DNA from: Flavobacteriales bacterium
Lineage (GTDB): Bacteria > Bacteroidota > Bacteroidia > Flavobacteriales_F > PHOS-HE28
DNA: 64,000 nucleotides
Direction: 5' to 3'
NCBI GenBank assembly: GCA_016699575.1
Contig: CP064979.1
Location: 2,108,001 to 2,172,000, forward strand
Position 1 is the stretch's first letter. Each line of letters begins with the position of its first letter. Positions 1-8,655 of the stretch are shown piece by piece. The notes under the pieces are model-generated. The model made no database searches and was not told the origin of the DNA. It worked only from the letters and a program-made list of their open reading frames with translations. Both the position numbers and the translations under genes were made by a program.

Positions 1-451
1 GGTCGTTCGGCCTGCGCGCCCATGGGCTGAAGGGCAATCGGGTGAGGTCGGACGGTTTGATGCCGACGCGCTCGTCCGGGCGGAGTTGTTGTGGTGCGTG
101 GGTGAAAGGATAGATGAAGAACACCTCGTCCAACTCGGGTGCTCGTTCGGGTATCGCTTCATCGTGGAGCAGATGCTGGCTGAGCAGTTCGTTCAGCCGC
201 TGGAAGCCTGCGTTGTTCCTGGCGATGCCCACATAGAGCAGCTTCGGCCCCCGCCGGAATTCGATGCCCGCGACAGGTCGCACACCGAAACGTTTCTCCG
301 CGTCACGGACGAGATCGGGAATACCTGCCGTGCAATGGATATCGGTGAGCGCCAGGGTGCGCACGCCGTTCCGGGCGGCCTCTTCCAGCAGCGCCTCGGG
401 CTTCATCACCCCGTACTTGAAGCTGAACCAGCTATGGCAATTGAGGTACAT
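1..451 (-). CDS. dnaE: DnaE-type DNA polymerase III alpha subunit, PHP-domain N-terminus (partial)
   Basis: Only the first 150 codons are inside the window; the gene runs off the left edge. It starts at an ATG at 451 and reads MYLNCHSWFSFKYGVMKP, followed by a PHP-domain segment with LALTDIH and VAGIEFRRGPKLLYVGIA. This matches the PHP start of the second DnaE polymerase found in many Bacteroidota, usually an accessory or error-prone replicase. The usual first metal motif (HxH) reads N-C-H here, so the PHP site may not be a working exonuclease. In relatives this polymerase is often tied to a DinB-family polymerase; the only dinB seen here is 51 kb away at 51981. It is divergent from thiL. The family call is firm, the sub-type (DnaE1 or accessory) is inference. 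Confidence 0.8.
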   Translation of the reverse strand, partial: MYLNCHSWFSFKYGVMKPEALLEEAARNGVRTLALTDIHCTAGIPDLVRDAEKRFGVRPVAGIEFRRGPKLLYVGIARNNAGFQRLNELLSQHLLHDEAIPERAPELDEVFFIYPFTHAPQQLRPDERVGIKPSDLTRLPFSPWARRPND

Positions 452-535
452 GGTTGATCGACGGATTCCGCGTCGATCGCGGGCCCTAGAATGTATGTAC
501 GATCCGCACGCGGCGAAAACGGAACTTCGCGCCCG

Positions 536-1579
536 ATGTCAGAAAACACTTCCCGTACCGAGCTCAACGTGATGGGCGAATTCGGCCTCATCGAACGCAT
601 CGCCTCGCGCGTCCATCTTCAGCACGCCTCGTCCGTCAAGGGGATCGGGGACGATGCCGCCGTGATCGACCCGCAGGGCCTGCACCAGGTCGTCACCACC
701 GATATGCTGGTGGAGGGGGTCCACTTCGATCTTGGCTACGTGCCGCTGAAACACCTGGGCTACAAGGCCGTGGTGGTGAACGTGAGCGATGTGTATGCAA
801 TGAACGCGGAACCGCGGCAAGTCACAGTATCGCTGGCGCTCAGCAACCGGTTCCCGGTAGAGGCGGTGGATGAACTGTACGAGGGCCTCCTGCTCGCCTG
901 CAAGAACTATGGCGTTGACCTTGTTGGGGGCGATACGTGCAGCAGCCCCAGCGGACTGGTGATCAGTGTAACGGCCATCGGCACTGCGCGGAAGGAGGAT
1001 GTGGTGTACCGCAGCGGGGCGAAGGACAACGAACTGTTGTTGGTGAGCGGTGACTTGGGCGGTGCCTACATGGGCTTGCAAGTGCTTGAGCGCGAGAAGG
1101 CGGTGTTCAAAGAGACCGGGGCTCAGCCCGACCTGGCGGGCCACGACTACATCCTGGAGCGGCAACTGAAGCCCGAGGCACGACGCGATGTCGTGGAACT
1201 ACTGAAAAAGCTGGACGTACGTCCCACGAGCATAATCGATGTGAGCGATGGCCTGGCCAGTGAAGCGATCCACTTGGCCCGAAGTTCGGGCCTCGGGGTG
1301 CGTGTCTACGACGAGAAGCTGCCCATCGATCCATCCACCTATCAGACCGCGCGCGACTTCAACCTTGACCCGACCACGTGCGCGTTGAACGGGGGTGAGG
1401 ACTATGAACTGCTCTTCACCATCCCCCAGACCGACTACGAAAAGGTGAAAGGCAACCCCAGCGTCACCGTTATCGGCCATATGACCGACAAGGCCAATGG
1501 TTACCGCCTCGTGGACAAACAAGGAGGGGAGCATGAACTCACCGCACAGGGGTGGGATGCCTTCCTGAAGAAAGCCTAG
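536..1579 (+). CDS. thiL: Thiamine-monophosphate kinase ThiL
   Basis: ThiL phosphorylates thiamine monophosphate to thiamine diphosphate with ATP, the last step of thiamine cofactor synthesis, in the cytosol. The 347-residue product has the AIR-synthase-like fold signature: GIGDDAAV near residue 36 (metal and ATP binding), VNVSDVYAMNAEP near 85, GGDTCSSP, IDVSDGLASE and NGGEDYELLF. The length fits the family. An upstream in-frame ATG at 491 exists, but the ATG at 536 gives a conventional N-terminus and leaves room for a promoter between it and the divergent polymerase gene. It stands alone; the next gene is convergent and begins 8 bases after its stop. Confidence 0.95.
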   Translation: MSENTSRTELNVMGEFGLIERIASRVHLQHASSVKGIGDDAAVIDPQGLHQVVTTDMLVEGVHFDLGYVPLKHLGYKAVVVNVSDVYAMNAEPRQVTVSLALSNRFPVEAVDELYEGLLLACKNYGVDLVGGDTCSSPSGLVISVTAIGTARKEDVVYRSGAKDNELLLVSGDLGGAYMGLQVLEREKAVFKETGAQPDLAGHDYILERQLKPEARRDVVELLKKLDVRPTSIIDVSDGLASEAIHLARSSGLGVRVYDEKLPIDPSTYQTARDFNLDPTTCALNGGEDYELLFTIPQTDYEKVKGNPSVTVIGHMTDKANGYRLVDKQGGEHELTAQGWDAFLKKA

Positions 1580-1586
1580 CGACCGA

Positions 1587-3149
1587 TCAAGCAGCCTTGC
1601 CGCGACCGTGCAAGCGCTCCTTCACAACCTCGCCGAAGGGCTTCCCGTGCAGTCGGCTGATGGCCCAGGCGATGGGGTCAAGGTGTCCGTAGAGCGCTCG
1701 CTCAGCGGGCTGGTCCTGCAATGCGCTCAGGTTTTCGTGGAATTGTGAGAGCTTCTCGTGCACATGTGCGGCAGTGCTGTTCTTGGCAATGCCTTGCACC
1801 AATGCGATGAGCAATTGCTCGGTCCTGAAGGTGCGCCCACGCGTTTGGAGGAAGCGGGTGGTGTTCCGCGCCGCGAAGCGCACCATGTCCGTACGGCCGG
1901 TTTCCAGGAGAAGGATCAGGTGCAGCAAACGTCCGTAGCACACCGCGTCCTCGCTCTCGTCTATGCTGATGTCATTGAGCAACTTATTGGTCAGGCGCAG
2001 GGCGGTTTCGGGATCCCCCGCGCCGAACGCCGCGTAGGCCATCTGGTAGTAGAAGCCTGCTTTCCGCACCGCACCGATGGAGCCTTCGTGCCGTTGCAGC
2101 CCGCGTTCAATGGCGGGCAATTGGGCAGCCGCTGAGACGAAGTCGCCGGCGTGGCAGAGCAGTGCCAGTTCGAGACTGTAGCTGGTGCTGAACAGTTTCA
2201 CGTCCAGGTCCGGCGTGTCCGGCATGTCGAAGTCCATGGGGGCCTGACGGAATTCGCGGAGCAGGTCGTGGGCTTCACCGTGGTGCCCGAGCTGTGCGGT
2301 GACGTACGCCAGATTGCCCAGCACGCCCAACAACAAGCTTGGCTCTTCGCTGAAGTGGTCGTAGCGGGCGCGGATCAATGCACGATTCCGCAACAGATGA
2401 TCACGGCTCTGCTCGGCCTTGCCTTCAGCGAAGGCAATTGCGCTCCGGATATGATGGTACAGGTACTCGGCCCTGGGTGAACACCATGTGCTGGTAGGTT
2501 GCAGTTCAGGCAAGGTCTTGAGGCCCTCCAACGCGCTGAGCGCGGCGGTGCTGCGGGCCTGTCCCTTGGCATACAACGTCCTGAAGAGATCGCTCTTGAG
2601 GGCCCAGAGCCGGTCCACTTGGGCTTGCACGTCCAGCAGCTCGCGGCCCTCTTCCACCCAAGCGTCCACCGCCGTGGCATTGGCGTGGGCGTAGTTGGCC
2701 TGTTCCATCAGGCGGCTTTCCCATTCACGCACGGCCACAAGTAGACTGGTGCGCCCGTGCTTGGCCGCCGTGCGACGGACGCTGGCCAGCAGTTTTTCGG
2801 CTTCGGGATAGAGCGCCCTGGCGTGAAGGATCTCCACATGGTGCAAGGATCTCCGCAGTCGTGCATCCACCGAGCTTTCCGCGTGGTAGGCATCGAGGCT
2901 GCGCAGGATGGTATCGTAGAGCCGGTGCTTGGTGATGGCGAAGCGGTTGGTGAACGCTTCCTTCTTGAACCGTCGGAGCAGAGCGGCTTCGTCGTATTCG
3001 TCCTGTTCATCAATGGCGTCGAACAGGATCTGGTGGTTGCTGGACCCGCCGACCAAGTGCCTCGACGTATACACCTTGAAGTACCGTTTCTCCGCCGGGT
3101 CCATCGATCGGATGAGCCGGTGCAAGTGGTCTTGTTGGGACTGGTTCAT
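1587..3149 (-). CDS. Helical-repeat protein of unknown function
   Basis: A 520-residue soluble protein with no signal peptide or membrane segment. I do not recognise an enzymatic motif. The sequence is rich in Ala, Leu, Arg and Glu and is arranged in helix-turn-helix-like stretches reminiscent of TPR arrays, for example LGHHGEAHDLLREFRQ and FGAGDPETALRLTNKLL. It opens with MNQSQQDHLHRLIRSMDPAE and contains AEKRYFKVYTSRH, a type of N-terminus I associate with Bacteroidota-only proteins. The ATG at 3149 is preferred over one at 3197 because the extra 16 residues look like untranslated sequence. It converges on thiL. A scaffold or regulatory role is only a guess. Confidence 0.8.
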   Translation of the reverse strand: MNQSQQDHLHRLIRSMDPAEKRYFKVYTSRHLVGGSSNHQILFDAIDEQDEYDEAALLRRFKKEAFTNRFAITKHRLYDTILRSLDAYHAESSVDARLRRSLHHVEILHARALYPEAEKLLASVRRTAAKHGRTSLLVAVREWESRLMEQANYAHANATAVDAWVEEGRELLDVQAQVDRLWALKSDLFRTLYAKGQARSTAALSALEGLKTLPELQPTSTWCSPRAEYLYHHIRSAIAFAEGKAEQSRDHLLRNRALIRARYDHFSEEPSLLLGVLGNLAYVTAQLGHHGEAHDLLREFRQAPMDFDMPDTPDLDVKLFSTSYSLELALLCHAGDFVSAAAQLPAIERGLQRHEGSIGAVRKAGFYYQMAYAAFGAGDPETALRLTNKLLNDISIDESEDAVCYGRLLHLILLLETGRTDMVRFAARNTTRFLQTRGRTFRTEQLLIALVQGIAKNSTAAHVHEKLSQFHENLSALQDQPAERALYGHLDPIAWAISRLHGKPFGEVVKERLHGRGKAA

Positions 3150-3289
3150 GGTGAGCGCGTCTGGTTGTGAAAATGTAGGTGGGTCCCCACCGAGCACAAC
3201 GACATGAACGAGTTACGGCGACGTTAGCGCGGGGAAAGGCGGACGGCACCATGAACAGTGGGTCGGTCCGCTGTACGGTAAGTGAAATG

Positions 3290-3312
3290 AAAAAGCCCCG
3301 ACGGATCGGGGC
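3290..3312 (-). terminator. Rho-independent terminator of the sensor-kinase operon
   Basis: A perfect 6-bp GC stem (GCCCCG / CGGGGC, 3295-3300 and 3307-3312) with a 6-base loop is followed on the minus strand by five T residues. It lies 25 bases after the stop of the lipoprotein gene at 3338 and ends the 7486-to-3338 operon. Confidence 0.85.
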
Positions 3313-3337
3313 CTCCATACCAAGGGACTGAGGGGGC

Positions 3338-3673
3338 TCAGTTCACCCTGGGCTTCTTGTTGCTTTTCTCTTTGTCGCCTTCGTCGTCGCCATCATCACT
3401 GATGCCGCCGCCGTCCGGGCCGCCTTCGCCTTCGAAGTCACGCGTGAGGCCGTTCACACCGCTAGGGGTTTCTTTCCCCGACTGTTCCGTTCCGTCAGAT
3501 GTCCCACCGGTGCCATTCGGGCTGTCGTCATCCACTTGTCCAATGCCACCGCCTTTCAGGATATAGGCCGGCTGCCCGTTGGGGGCCACCACTTCATCCT
3601 TCGAACACGAAGCCAGCATCGCCATCGCAACAAGTGCGATGAAGAGTTTGGCGATCGGATGCATAGTGGTCAT
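3338..3673 (-). CDS. Small acidic lipoprotein
   Basis: A 111-residue predicted lipoprotein: a short basic start, a hydrophobic stretch and the lipobox LASC with the acylated Cys near residue 23. The rest is low-complexity and rich in Gly, Asp, Glu and Ser (for example GGPDGGGISDDGDDEGDKEK), probably disordered, with no domain I recognise. It begins 6 bases after the stop of the large sensor kinase and is followed by the terminator at 3290-3312, so it is almost certainly the last gene of that operon. A role as an envelope partner of the kinase is possible but only inferred from position. Confidence 0.8.
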   Translation of the reverse strand: MTTMHPIAKLFIALVAMAMLASCSKDEVVAPNGQPAYILKGGGIGQVDDDSPNGTGGTSDGTEQSGKETPSGVNGLTRDFEGEGGPDGGGISDDGDDEGDKEKSNKKPRVN

Positions 3674-3679
3674 AGCGGT

Positions 3680-6600
3680 TCAAATGTAAGCTCCGGTCCC
3701 GGCCGATTTCAACCCGTTGGCCACTTTTTTGCCACCGTTCCCTAAAGGAAGTTCGATGCGTACGCGGGTTCCCGAGACCAGTCCCCCCGGTCCATGCACC
3801 TGCTCAGGCCCTTCAATACGGATGTCGCTAAGATGCAAGCTGCGGAGCACGTCCGCCCTGCCCTTTGTGATCTCGATGCCCTTACTGATGTGGTCTTCAG
3901 CCCCGTTGGTTTTGCCCTTGAGGCTTTCCTGGACCCCGATACCATCATCTTCCACGCTCACCACAACGGTGTTTGCAGCGCTGTTGGCCACCTTTATGAT
4001 GACCTCCCCCTGCCGGTCCATGGGCAGTATGCCGTGCCAGATGCTGTTCTCAACGTAGGGTTGCAGCATCATGGCGGGCAGGTGGATGTCATGCAGGTCC
4101 ACTTCGTCGTCGATGTGCAGGGTATAACGGAACTTGTCCTTGAAGCGCATGTGCTCCAACGTCAGGTAGAGCTCCAAGCGTTCGAGCTCTTCAGCGAGGC
4201 TTACTGTGTCGCTTTGGCTGGCATCGAGGTTCTTGCGGATGAGCTTGGCGAAACTGGTGAGGTAGCGGTTGGCCGCGGTGCGGTCCTGGCGGTTTATGTA
4301 ATACTGGATGCTGTTGAGGGCGTTGAACACGAAGTGGCGGTTCATGTTCGCATTGAGCGCTTGTTGTTCCAGCTGCAGCATGCGGCTGCGCAACATCAGT
4401 TGTTTTGTTTTCTCGCTGCGTGCACGTTGGAGAGCTCGCCAGCGCATGATGCCGTAAAGAACTGCGGCGAGGGCCAGCACGCAACCACCGATGAACCACC
4501 ACGTGAGCCAGAACGGCGGCAGGATGACGAACGCGAAGGTGGCTTCGGGGCTCCACGCACCTTGGTCATAGCGGGAGGCCACTTTGAAGGTGTATTCACC
4601 GTGGGGCAGGTTACTATAGCTGGCGAAGCGGGCTTCCGTTTCCGGCAGCCAGTCGGCATCGTAACCGGCCAACATGTACCGGTAGAGCACGGCTTCGGGC
4701 TCGTGCAGCGCAACACTGCCGTAATCAAAGGTGAGGTAGTGTTTGCGATGATCGAGGCGCAACCCCATTGGCAGCCCGGAGGTGTTGTCCAAGCTGTCGC
4801 ACTGGCCCTTCCAATCGCTTGCTTGCAGGAACGAACGCACCCCACCGATGGTGCAGAACGGTAGCTTTGTGTACGGCGGGTTGCTCCGCCGCCGCGGGTC
4901 GTGCATCACCAGTCCGCTGGCTGTGCCGATCCATGTGCGGCCCAACGTGTCGAGGTAATAAGCGTTCAGGTTGCACTCCGTGCCCAGCAGCCCGTCGCGG
5001 GCATTGATGCGTTCGATGCTGCCCATCTGCGAGGGCAGGAGTTTCGGGCGGAAGCGGTAGATGCCGTTGTTGGTGCCGGCCCATCCCGTGCCGTTCGCAT
5101 CAATGTGCAGCATGTCCACATAGTTGCTGCCGGGATCATCCCCGAAGCGTATGGCCACCGTGCCGCTGTCGCTGCGTATGGCCACACCGTTGGCCGTGCC
5201 GATCCACAAGCGTTGCGCTCCATCAATAGCCAGCGTCATCACGGTGTTGTCCGGTAATCCGTTCTCCGATGTGAACCGCTCGAATCGGCCGTGCCGCACG
5301 CGGTAGAGCCCGTTCTCGCTCCCGAGCCACACATTACCTGCGGCGTCTTCCACCAAGCTGCGCACCGATCGGCCGGGCCCGTTGCCTCCCGCCCGGTGGT
5401 GCACGACATCACCCGTCGGATCGATGACGGAGACGCCGTCGCGCGTGCCGCACCAGATGTTGCCGTTGCGGTCTTCCATGAGGGCCAGCACACGGTTGTC
5501 GGTGAGCAGGATATCCTCTGTGGGCAAGCGGACCGCGCCTTTCTCCAACAGGCAAAGGCCATCGCTGGTGCCCCACCAGTGCCGACCGCGGCTGTCCAGC
5601 AGGTTGCACCATACGGTGTTGTTCGGCAAGCCCTCAAGCGTGGTGATCATAGCCATGCCATCCAGCCTGCAGATGCCATTGCCGTACGTGCCGATCCATT
5701 CAGCCCCACTGGCATCGCGGCCCATGGTCATCACCAGGTCGCTGCACAGTCCTTCTTTGGTGGTGATGGTAACGAAACGGTCACCGGCGAACCGCAACAA
5801 ACCGCCTCCATCCGTGCCGATCCACAACTGGCCGTGGTCGTCCTCCAAGGAGCAGTACACATTGTCGTTCGGCATGCCTTGGTGCATCATGAAGGAGCGC
5901 ACGCGGAAGCTGTCAGGTGCTATTTGCTCAATGCGGTTCAGCCCCAGCTTTGAACTGGCCCAGATCCTTCCGGCGCCATCAGCCATCACCCACCTGACAT
6001 TGTTCTGCAAGAGACCGTCTTCATCATCGAACATCTTCATGGAGCCGTTGGCGTCCCAGCGGAAGATCCCGTCGCCGTAGGTGCCGATCCAAACGGCGCG
6101 CTCGGCATCCATGGTCATGGTGCTGATGCTGAGGTCGCGTTCATCCAGCGTAATGCGATCGCAACCCCCGTTGCGCCAGCGCAGTAGGCCATCGCGCATG
6201 CCAACCAGTAGCGAACCATCGGTCAGTTGCAGCATCGCCCTGATGGACCGGGCCGTATCCTGAGGCCAGCCGTCCAGTGGTGCGAAGGCGGTACCCCTGC
6301 GTTCGACCACACCAGCGCCATCGGTGGCCAGCAGGAATCGTCCATCATCGGTCCGAAGCAGCGCCTCGATCCGCGCGCCCTCCATGCTTGCGGGCAGGTC
6401 GTTGCGCGTGATGCGTCGGCCATTGATGTGGAGGAGCGACGAGCCGCATCCCAGCCACATGCCGCCATCCGGATCTGCGAGCAGAGCGCCCACTTGCGGG
6501 TCGGGCAATCCCTCTTGAACACCATGATTGGTGAATTCGCTTCCATCGAAGACGCTGACACCACCGAGCGTTGCGATCCACAAACGGCCTTCACGGTCCA

Positions 6601-6727
6601 AGGCCATGCGCCGCACCTGGCTCTGCGCCAGCCCGTCCTCGGGCGTCCATTGCTCGAAACCGTATTGCTGCGCGAAAGCACCGAGCCCGCACACCATCGC
6701 CCACACCGCCAACGATCCGCGCATCAC
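3680..6727 (-). CDS. Two-component sensor: periplasmic propeller plus LytS-type histidine kinase
   Basis: A 1015-residue one-piece sensor. A signal peptide (residues 1-19, ending FAQQ) is followed by repeated blades of the two-component-regulator propeller type, each with patterns such as DREGRLWIATLGGVSVFDG and DHGQLWIGTDGGGLLRF, up to about residue 620. A Y_Y_Y-like beta domain follows (DWLPETEARFASYSNLPHGEY), then a membrane helix near 755 (PPFWLTWWFIGGCVLALAAV). The cytoplasmic part is a LytS/YehU-type His kinase with NRHFVFNALNSIQYYI as H-box and MLQPYVENSIWHGI and DDGIG as ATP-binding boxes. The start lies 3 bases after the stop of its response regulator. The usual NPHFLFN is NRHFVFN here, which keeps the His. 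The ligand is unknown. Confidence 0.93.
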   Translation of the reverse strand: MMRGSLAVWAMVCGLGAFAQQYGFEQWTPEDGLAQSQVRRMALDREGRLWIATLGGVSVFDGSEFTNHGVQEGLPDPQVGALLADPDGGMWLGCGSSLLHINGRRITRNDLPASMEGARIEALLRTDDGRFLLATDGAGVVERRGTAFAPLDGWPQDTARSIRAMLQLTDGSLLVGMRDGLLRWRNGGCDRITLDERDLSISTMTMDAERAVWIGTYGDGIFRWDANGSMKMFDDEDGLLQNNVRWVMADGAGRIWASSKLGLNRIEQIAPDSFRVRSFMMHQGMPNDNVYCSLEDDHGQLWIGTDGGGLLRFAGDRFVTITTKEGLCSDLVMTMGRDASGAEWIGTYGNGICRLDGMAMITTLEGLPNNTVWCNLLDSRGRHWWGTSDGLCLLEKGAVRLPTEDILLTDNRVLALMEDRNGNIWCGTRDGVSVIDPTGDVVHHRAGGNGPGRSVRSLVEDAAGNVWLGSENGLYRVRHGRFERFTSENGLPDNTVMTLAIDGAQRLWIGTANGVAIRSDSGTVAIRFGDDPGSNYVDMLHIDANGTGWAGTNNGIYRFRPKLLPSQMGSIERINARDGLLGTECNLNAYYLDTLGRTWIGTASGLVMHDPRRRSNPPYTKLPFCTIGGVRSFLQASDWKGQCDSLDNTSGLPMGLRLDHRKHYLTFDYGSVALHEPEAVLYRYMLAGYDADWLPETEARFASYSNLPHGEYTFKVASRYDQGAWSPEATFAFVILPPFWLTWWFIGGCVLALAAVLYGIMRWRALQRARSEKTKQLMLRSRMLQLEQQALNANMNRHFVFNALNSIQYYINRQDRTAANRYLTSFAKLIRKNLDASQSDTVSLAEELERLELYLTLEHMRFKDKFRYTLHIDDEVDLHDIHLPAMMLQPYVENSIWHGILPMDRQGEVIIKVANSAANTVVVSVEDDGIGVQESLKGKTNGAEDHISKGIEITKGRADVLRSLHLSDIRIEGPEQVHGPGGLVSGTRVRIELPLGNGGKKVANGLKSAGTGAYI

Positions 6728-6730
6728 CGA

Positions 6731-7486
6731 TCAGAACGTATTGATGAGCGCCAGGAAATCGGGAAGGCGTCTACGACTAACGGGGATGAGCGTTCCGGAG
6801 CTGAGCAACGCCATGTTGCCTTCCGTGCGGCTGAAGCCTTTCAGATGCTCCAGGTTGATGATGAAGCTCTTGTGAACGCGGAAGAACTTCTTCGGGTCGA
6901 GGTTGGTCTCGAACATGCGGATATGCTTGCTGCTGATGAGGCGCTTGCCGTCCTTCTGGTGCACGGTGGTATAGCTGTCGCTGGCCTCCAAATAGAGGAT
7001 GTCATCGTGCTTCACCATGCTCAGGCCATCACGGCCGGGTACGGCAATGCGCGTGCTGAGGGGCGACCCTGGGTCGTTCATCAACGCCGCGATCGCACTG
7101 GTGGTCTGCGGTTGGCCGGAGGGGTCGCCGAGCACGCGCTTCATCTTGCTCACTGCCCGTTGCAGCTCTTCAGGGTCGATCGGTTTTTCCAGGTAATCAA
7201 GCGCGTTCTCTTTGAAGGCCTGCAACGCGTACTGGTCATATGCAGTGGTGAACACCACCGGCAATTCGCGATCGGCCACGGAGCGCAGCAGCGAGAAACC
7301 GTCCTCGCCGGGCATCTTGATGTCAAGGAACAGCGCCGCAGGTTGAACGGCCTCGATCAACTTACGGGCTTCAGGCGCAGTACCCGCTTGCCCCACGACT
7401 TCCACATCGGGGCAGTGTTCTTCGAGCATGAGACGCAGGTTCTCCCGTGCATCCGGTTCATCATCAACGATCATCGCGCGCAGCAT
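6731..7486 (-). CDS. LytTR-family response regulator
   Basis: A 251-residue regulator with a receiver domain (MIVDDEPDARENL; phosphoacceptor Asp in LFLDIKMPG; TTAYDQYALQAF; Lys in YLEKPIDP) and a C-terminal LytTR DNA-binding domain (LYLEASDSYTTVHQKDG, FRVHKSFIINLEHLKGF). I chose the ATG at 7486, giving MLRAMIVDDEP; an open upstream extension to 7780 has no receiver-like sequence and runs into the neighbouring gene. It is the first gene of the operon with the propeller kinase (3-base gap) and the acidic lipoprotein, so it is the kinase's partner. LytTR proteins bind direct repeats upstream of target genes; none could be assigned here. Confidence 0.93.
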   Translation of the reverse strand: MLRAMIVDDEPDARENLRLMLEEHCPDVEVVGQAGTAPEARKLIEAVQPAALFLDIKMPGEDGFSLLRSVADRELPVVFTTAYDQYALQAFKENALDYLEKPIDPEELQRAVSKMKRVLGDPSGQPQTTSAIAALMNDPGSPLSTRIAVPGRDGLSMVKHDDILYLEASDSYTTVHQKDGKRLISSKHIRMFETNLDPKKFFRVHKSFIINLEHLKGFSRTEGNMALLSSGTLIPVSRRRLPDFLALINTF

Positions 7487-7598
7487 GGCAAGGGGATTTG
7501 GTGCGAGGAAACTACGAGCGCACAAGGCGTGCTTGCGGTGGGAGAATGACCGATCGCTGTCCTGATCGAGCGAACGGTGGACCTGGGGAAGCGGACGG

Positions 7599-8399
7599 TC
7601 ACCGCTGGCGCACAGCGGAGAGGAAAGCGTCGAGCCGGTCGCGTGCCACCGGCACCCGCGAGCCGTTGCGGAGCACAGCCCACTGGCCATCGTCGCGCAA
7701 ATACTCGCGCAGGTGGGCCATGTTGATGAGGTGGCTCCGGTGCACGCGCAGGAACTGCGACGGGTCGAGGAGATCCTCATAGACCTTCAGTGTGCGGGTG
7801 TCCAAGTACCGGGTGCCATCCGCGAAATGGAGAAGGGTGCAGTTACCGTCGGCTTCCACATGCGCGATGGTGCGCGGGTCGAACAATTTGATGCCTTTGG
7901 CATGCTCCACGGCGATGCGCGGTCCTCGCTCACCCATCTTCAGTTCCTGCACCAGGGCATCGAGCTGTTCCCTGTACACGAGTTGCTGCGCCGGCTCATG
8001 CGCCAGGCGTTCGGCGCGCTCACCGGCCTTGGTCACGGCGGCCTTCAGCTCGTCGGGATCGATCGGCTTCAGCACGTAATCCACGGCATTGGCATGGAAG
8101 GCGCGCACAGCATGGTCCTTGAACGCGGTGACGAACACGACCATGAAGCGCGAGCCTGGCATGCTCTCCAAGAGGTCCAACCCCTCCGTACCGCTGGGCA
8201 TGCGGATATCGAGGAAGACGAGATCGGGGTCGAGGGCGGTGATCACCTCGTGCGCTCTTGGTGCGCTATCGGCGGTGGCCACCACATCAACATGCGGGGC
8301 TTCATCGCTCAGCAGTATGCGCAGGTTCTCTCTCGCCGGCTCTTCGTCATCGACGATGATGGCGCGCAGTGGCCGGGGTGCTGTTGTTGTGTGTTCCAC
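7599..8399 (-). CDS. Second LytTR-family response regulator
   Basis: A 266-residue regulator with a receiver (RAIIVDDEEPARENL, LVFLDIRMPSGTEG, VTAFKDHAVRAF, YVLKPIDPDE) and a LytTR domain (IAHVEADGNCTLLHFADG, FLRVHRSHLINMAHL). It is clearly a paralogue of the regulator 112 bases downstream. The reading frame stays open up to an ATG at 8651, but those 84 extra residues look random. The GTG at 8399 sits 5 bases after a TAccTTGG box (8405-8412), matching the leaderless arrangement seen elsewhere here, so I prefer it. No kinase of its own lies next to it; it may share the propeller kinase or be served by one elsewhere. Confidence 0.9.
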   Translation of the reverse strand: MEHTTTAPRPLRAIIVDDEEPARENLRILLSDEAPHVDVVATADSAPRAHEVITALDPDLVFLDIRMPSGTEGLDLLESMPGSRFMVVFVTAFKDHAVRAFHANAVDYVLKPIDPDELKAAVTKAGERAERLAHEPAQQLVYREQLDALVQELKMGERGPRIAVEHAKGIKLFDPRTIAHVEADGNCTLLHFADGTRYLDTRTLKVYEDLLDPSQFLRVHRSHLINMAHLREYLRDDGQWAVLRNGSRVPVARDRLDAFLSAVRQR

Positions 8400-8404
8400 C
8401 GCCG

Positions 8405-8412
8405 CCAAGGTA
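8405..8412 (-). promoter_or_regulatory. Bacteroidota-type -7 promoter box before the second LytTR regulator
   Basis: The minus strand reads TACCTTGG, close to the TAnnTTTG -7 consensus, and ends 5 bases before the GTG at 8399. No convincing -33 TTTG was seen. The short spacing implies a leaderless or near-leaderless transcript. Confidence 0.4.
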
Positions 8413-8655
8413 TCGGTGCCGTGCTGCCGTTCCCTGTATTGCGGCTTCCGTTGCTCGTGCAGCGTGTGCCCCTGCAATGAACGGGCACGAATTTTCCGTT
8501 GCAAACCCTGTAACCCCTTGTTGCCATGATGACGAAGAACACCGCCCGAAGCCGCTTTTGGATCTTCATTGACCAAGGTTCCTGAGCCCGGCTCCGATCG
8601 GCCACCACCGGTGGGGCCGATGTACAACTTCCACCGGCGAACCGATACCAATTGA

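Noticed and set aside
8400..8651. N-terminal extension of the second LytTR regulator up to the ATG at 8651
   Set aside because: The 84 residues have no receiver-like pattern and would place the start beside the divergent gene at 8656; a promoter box sits before the GTG at 8399.
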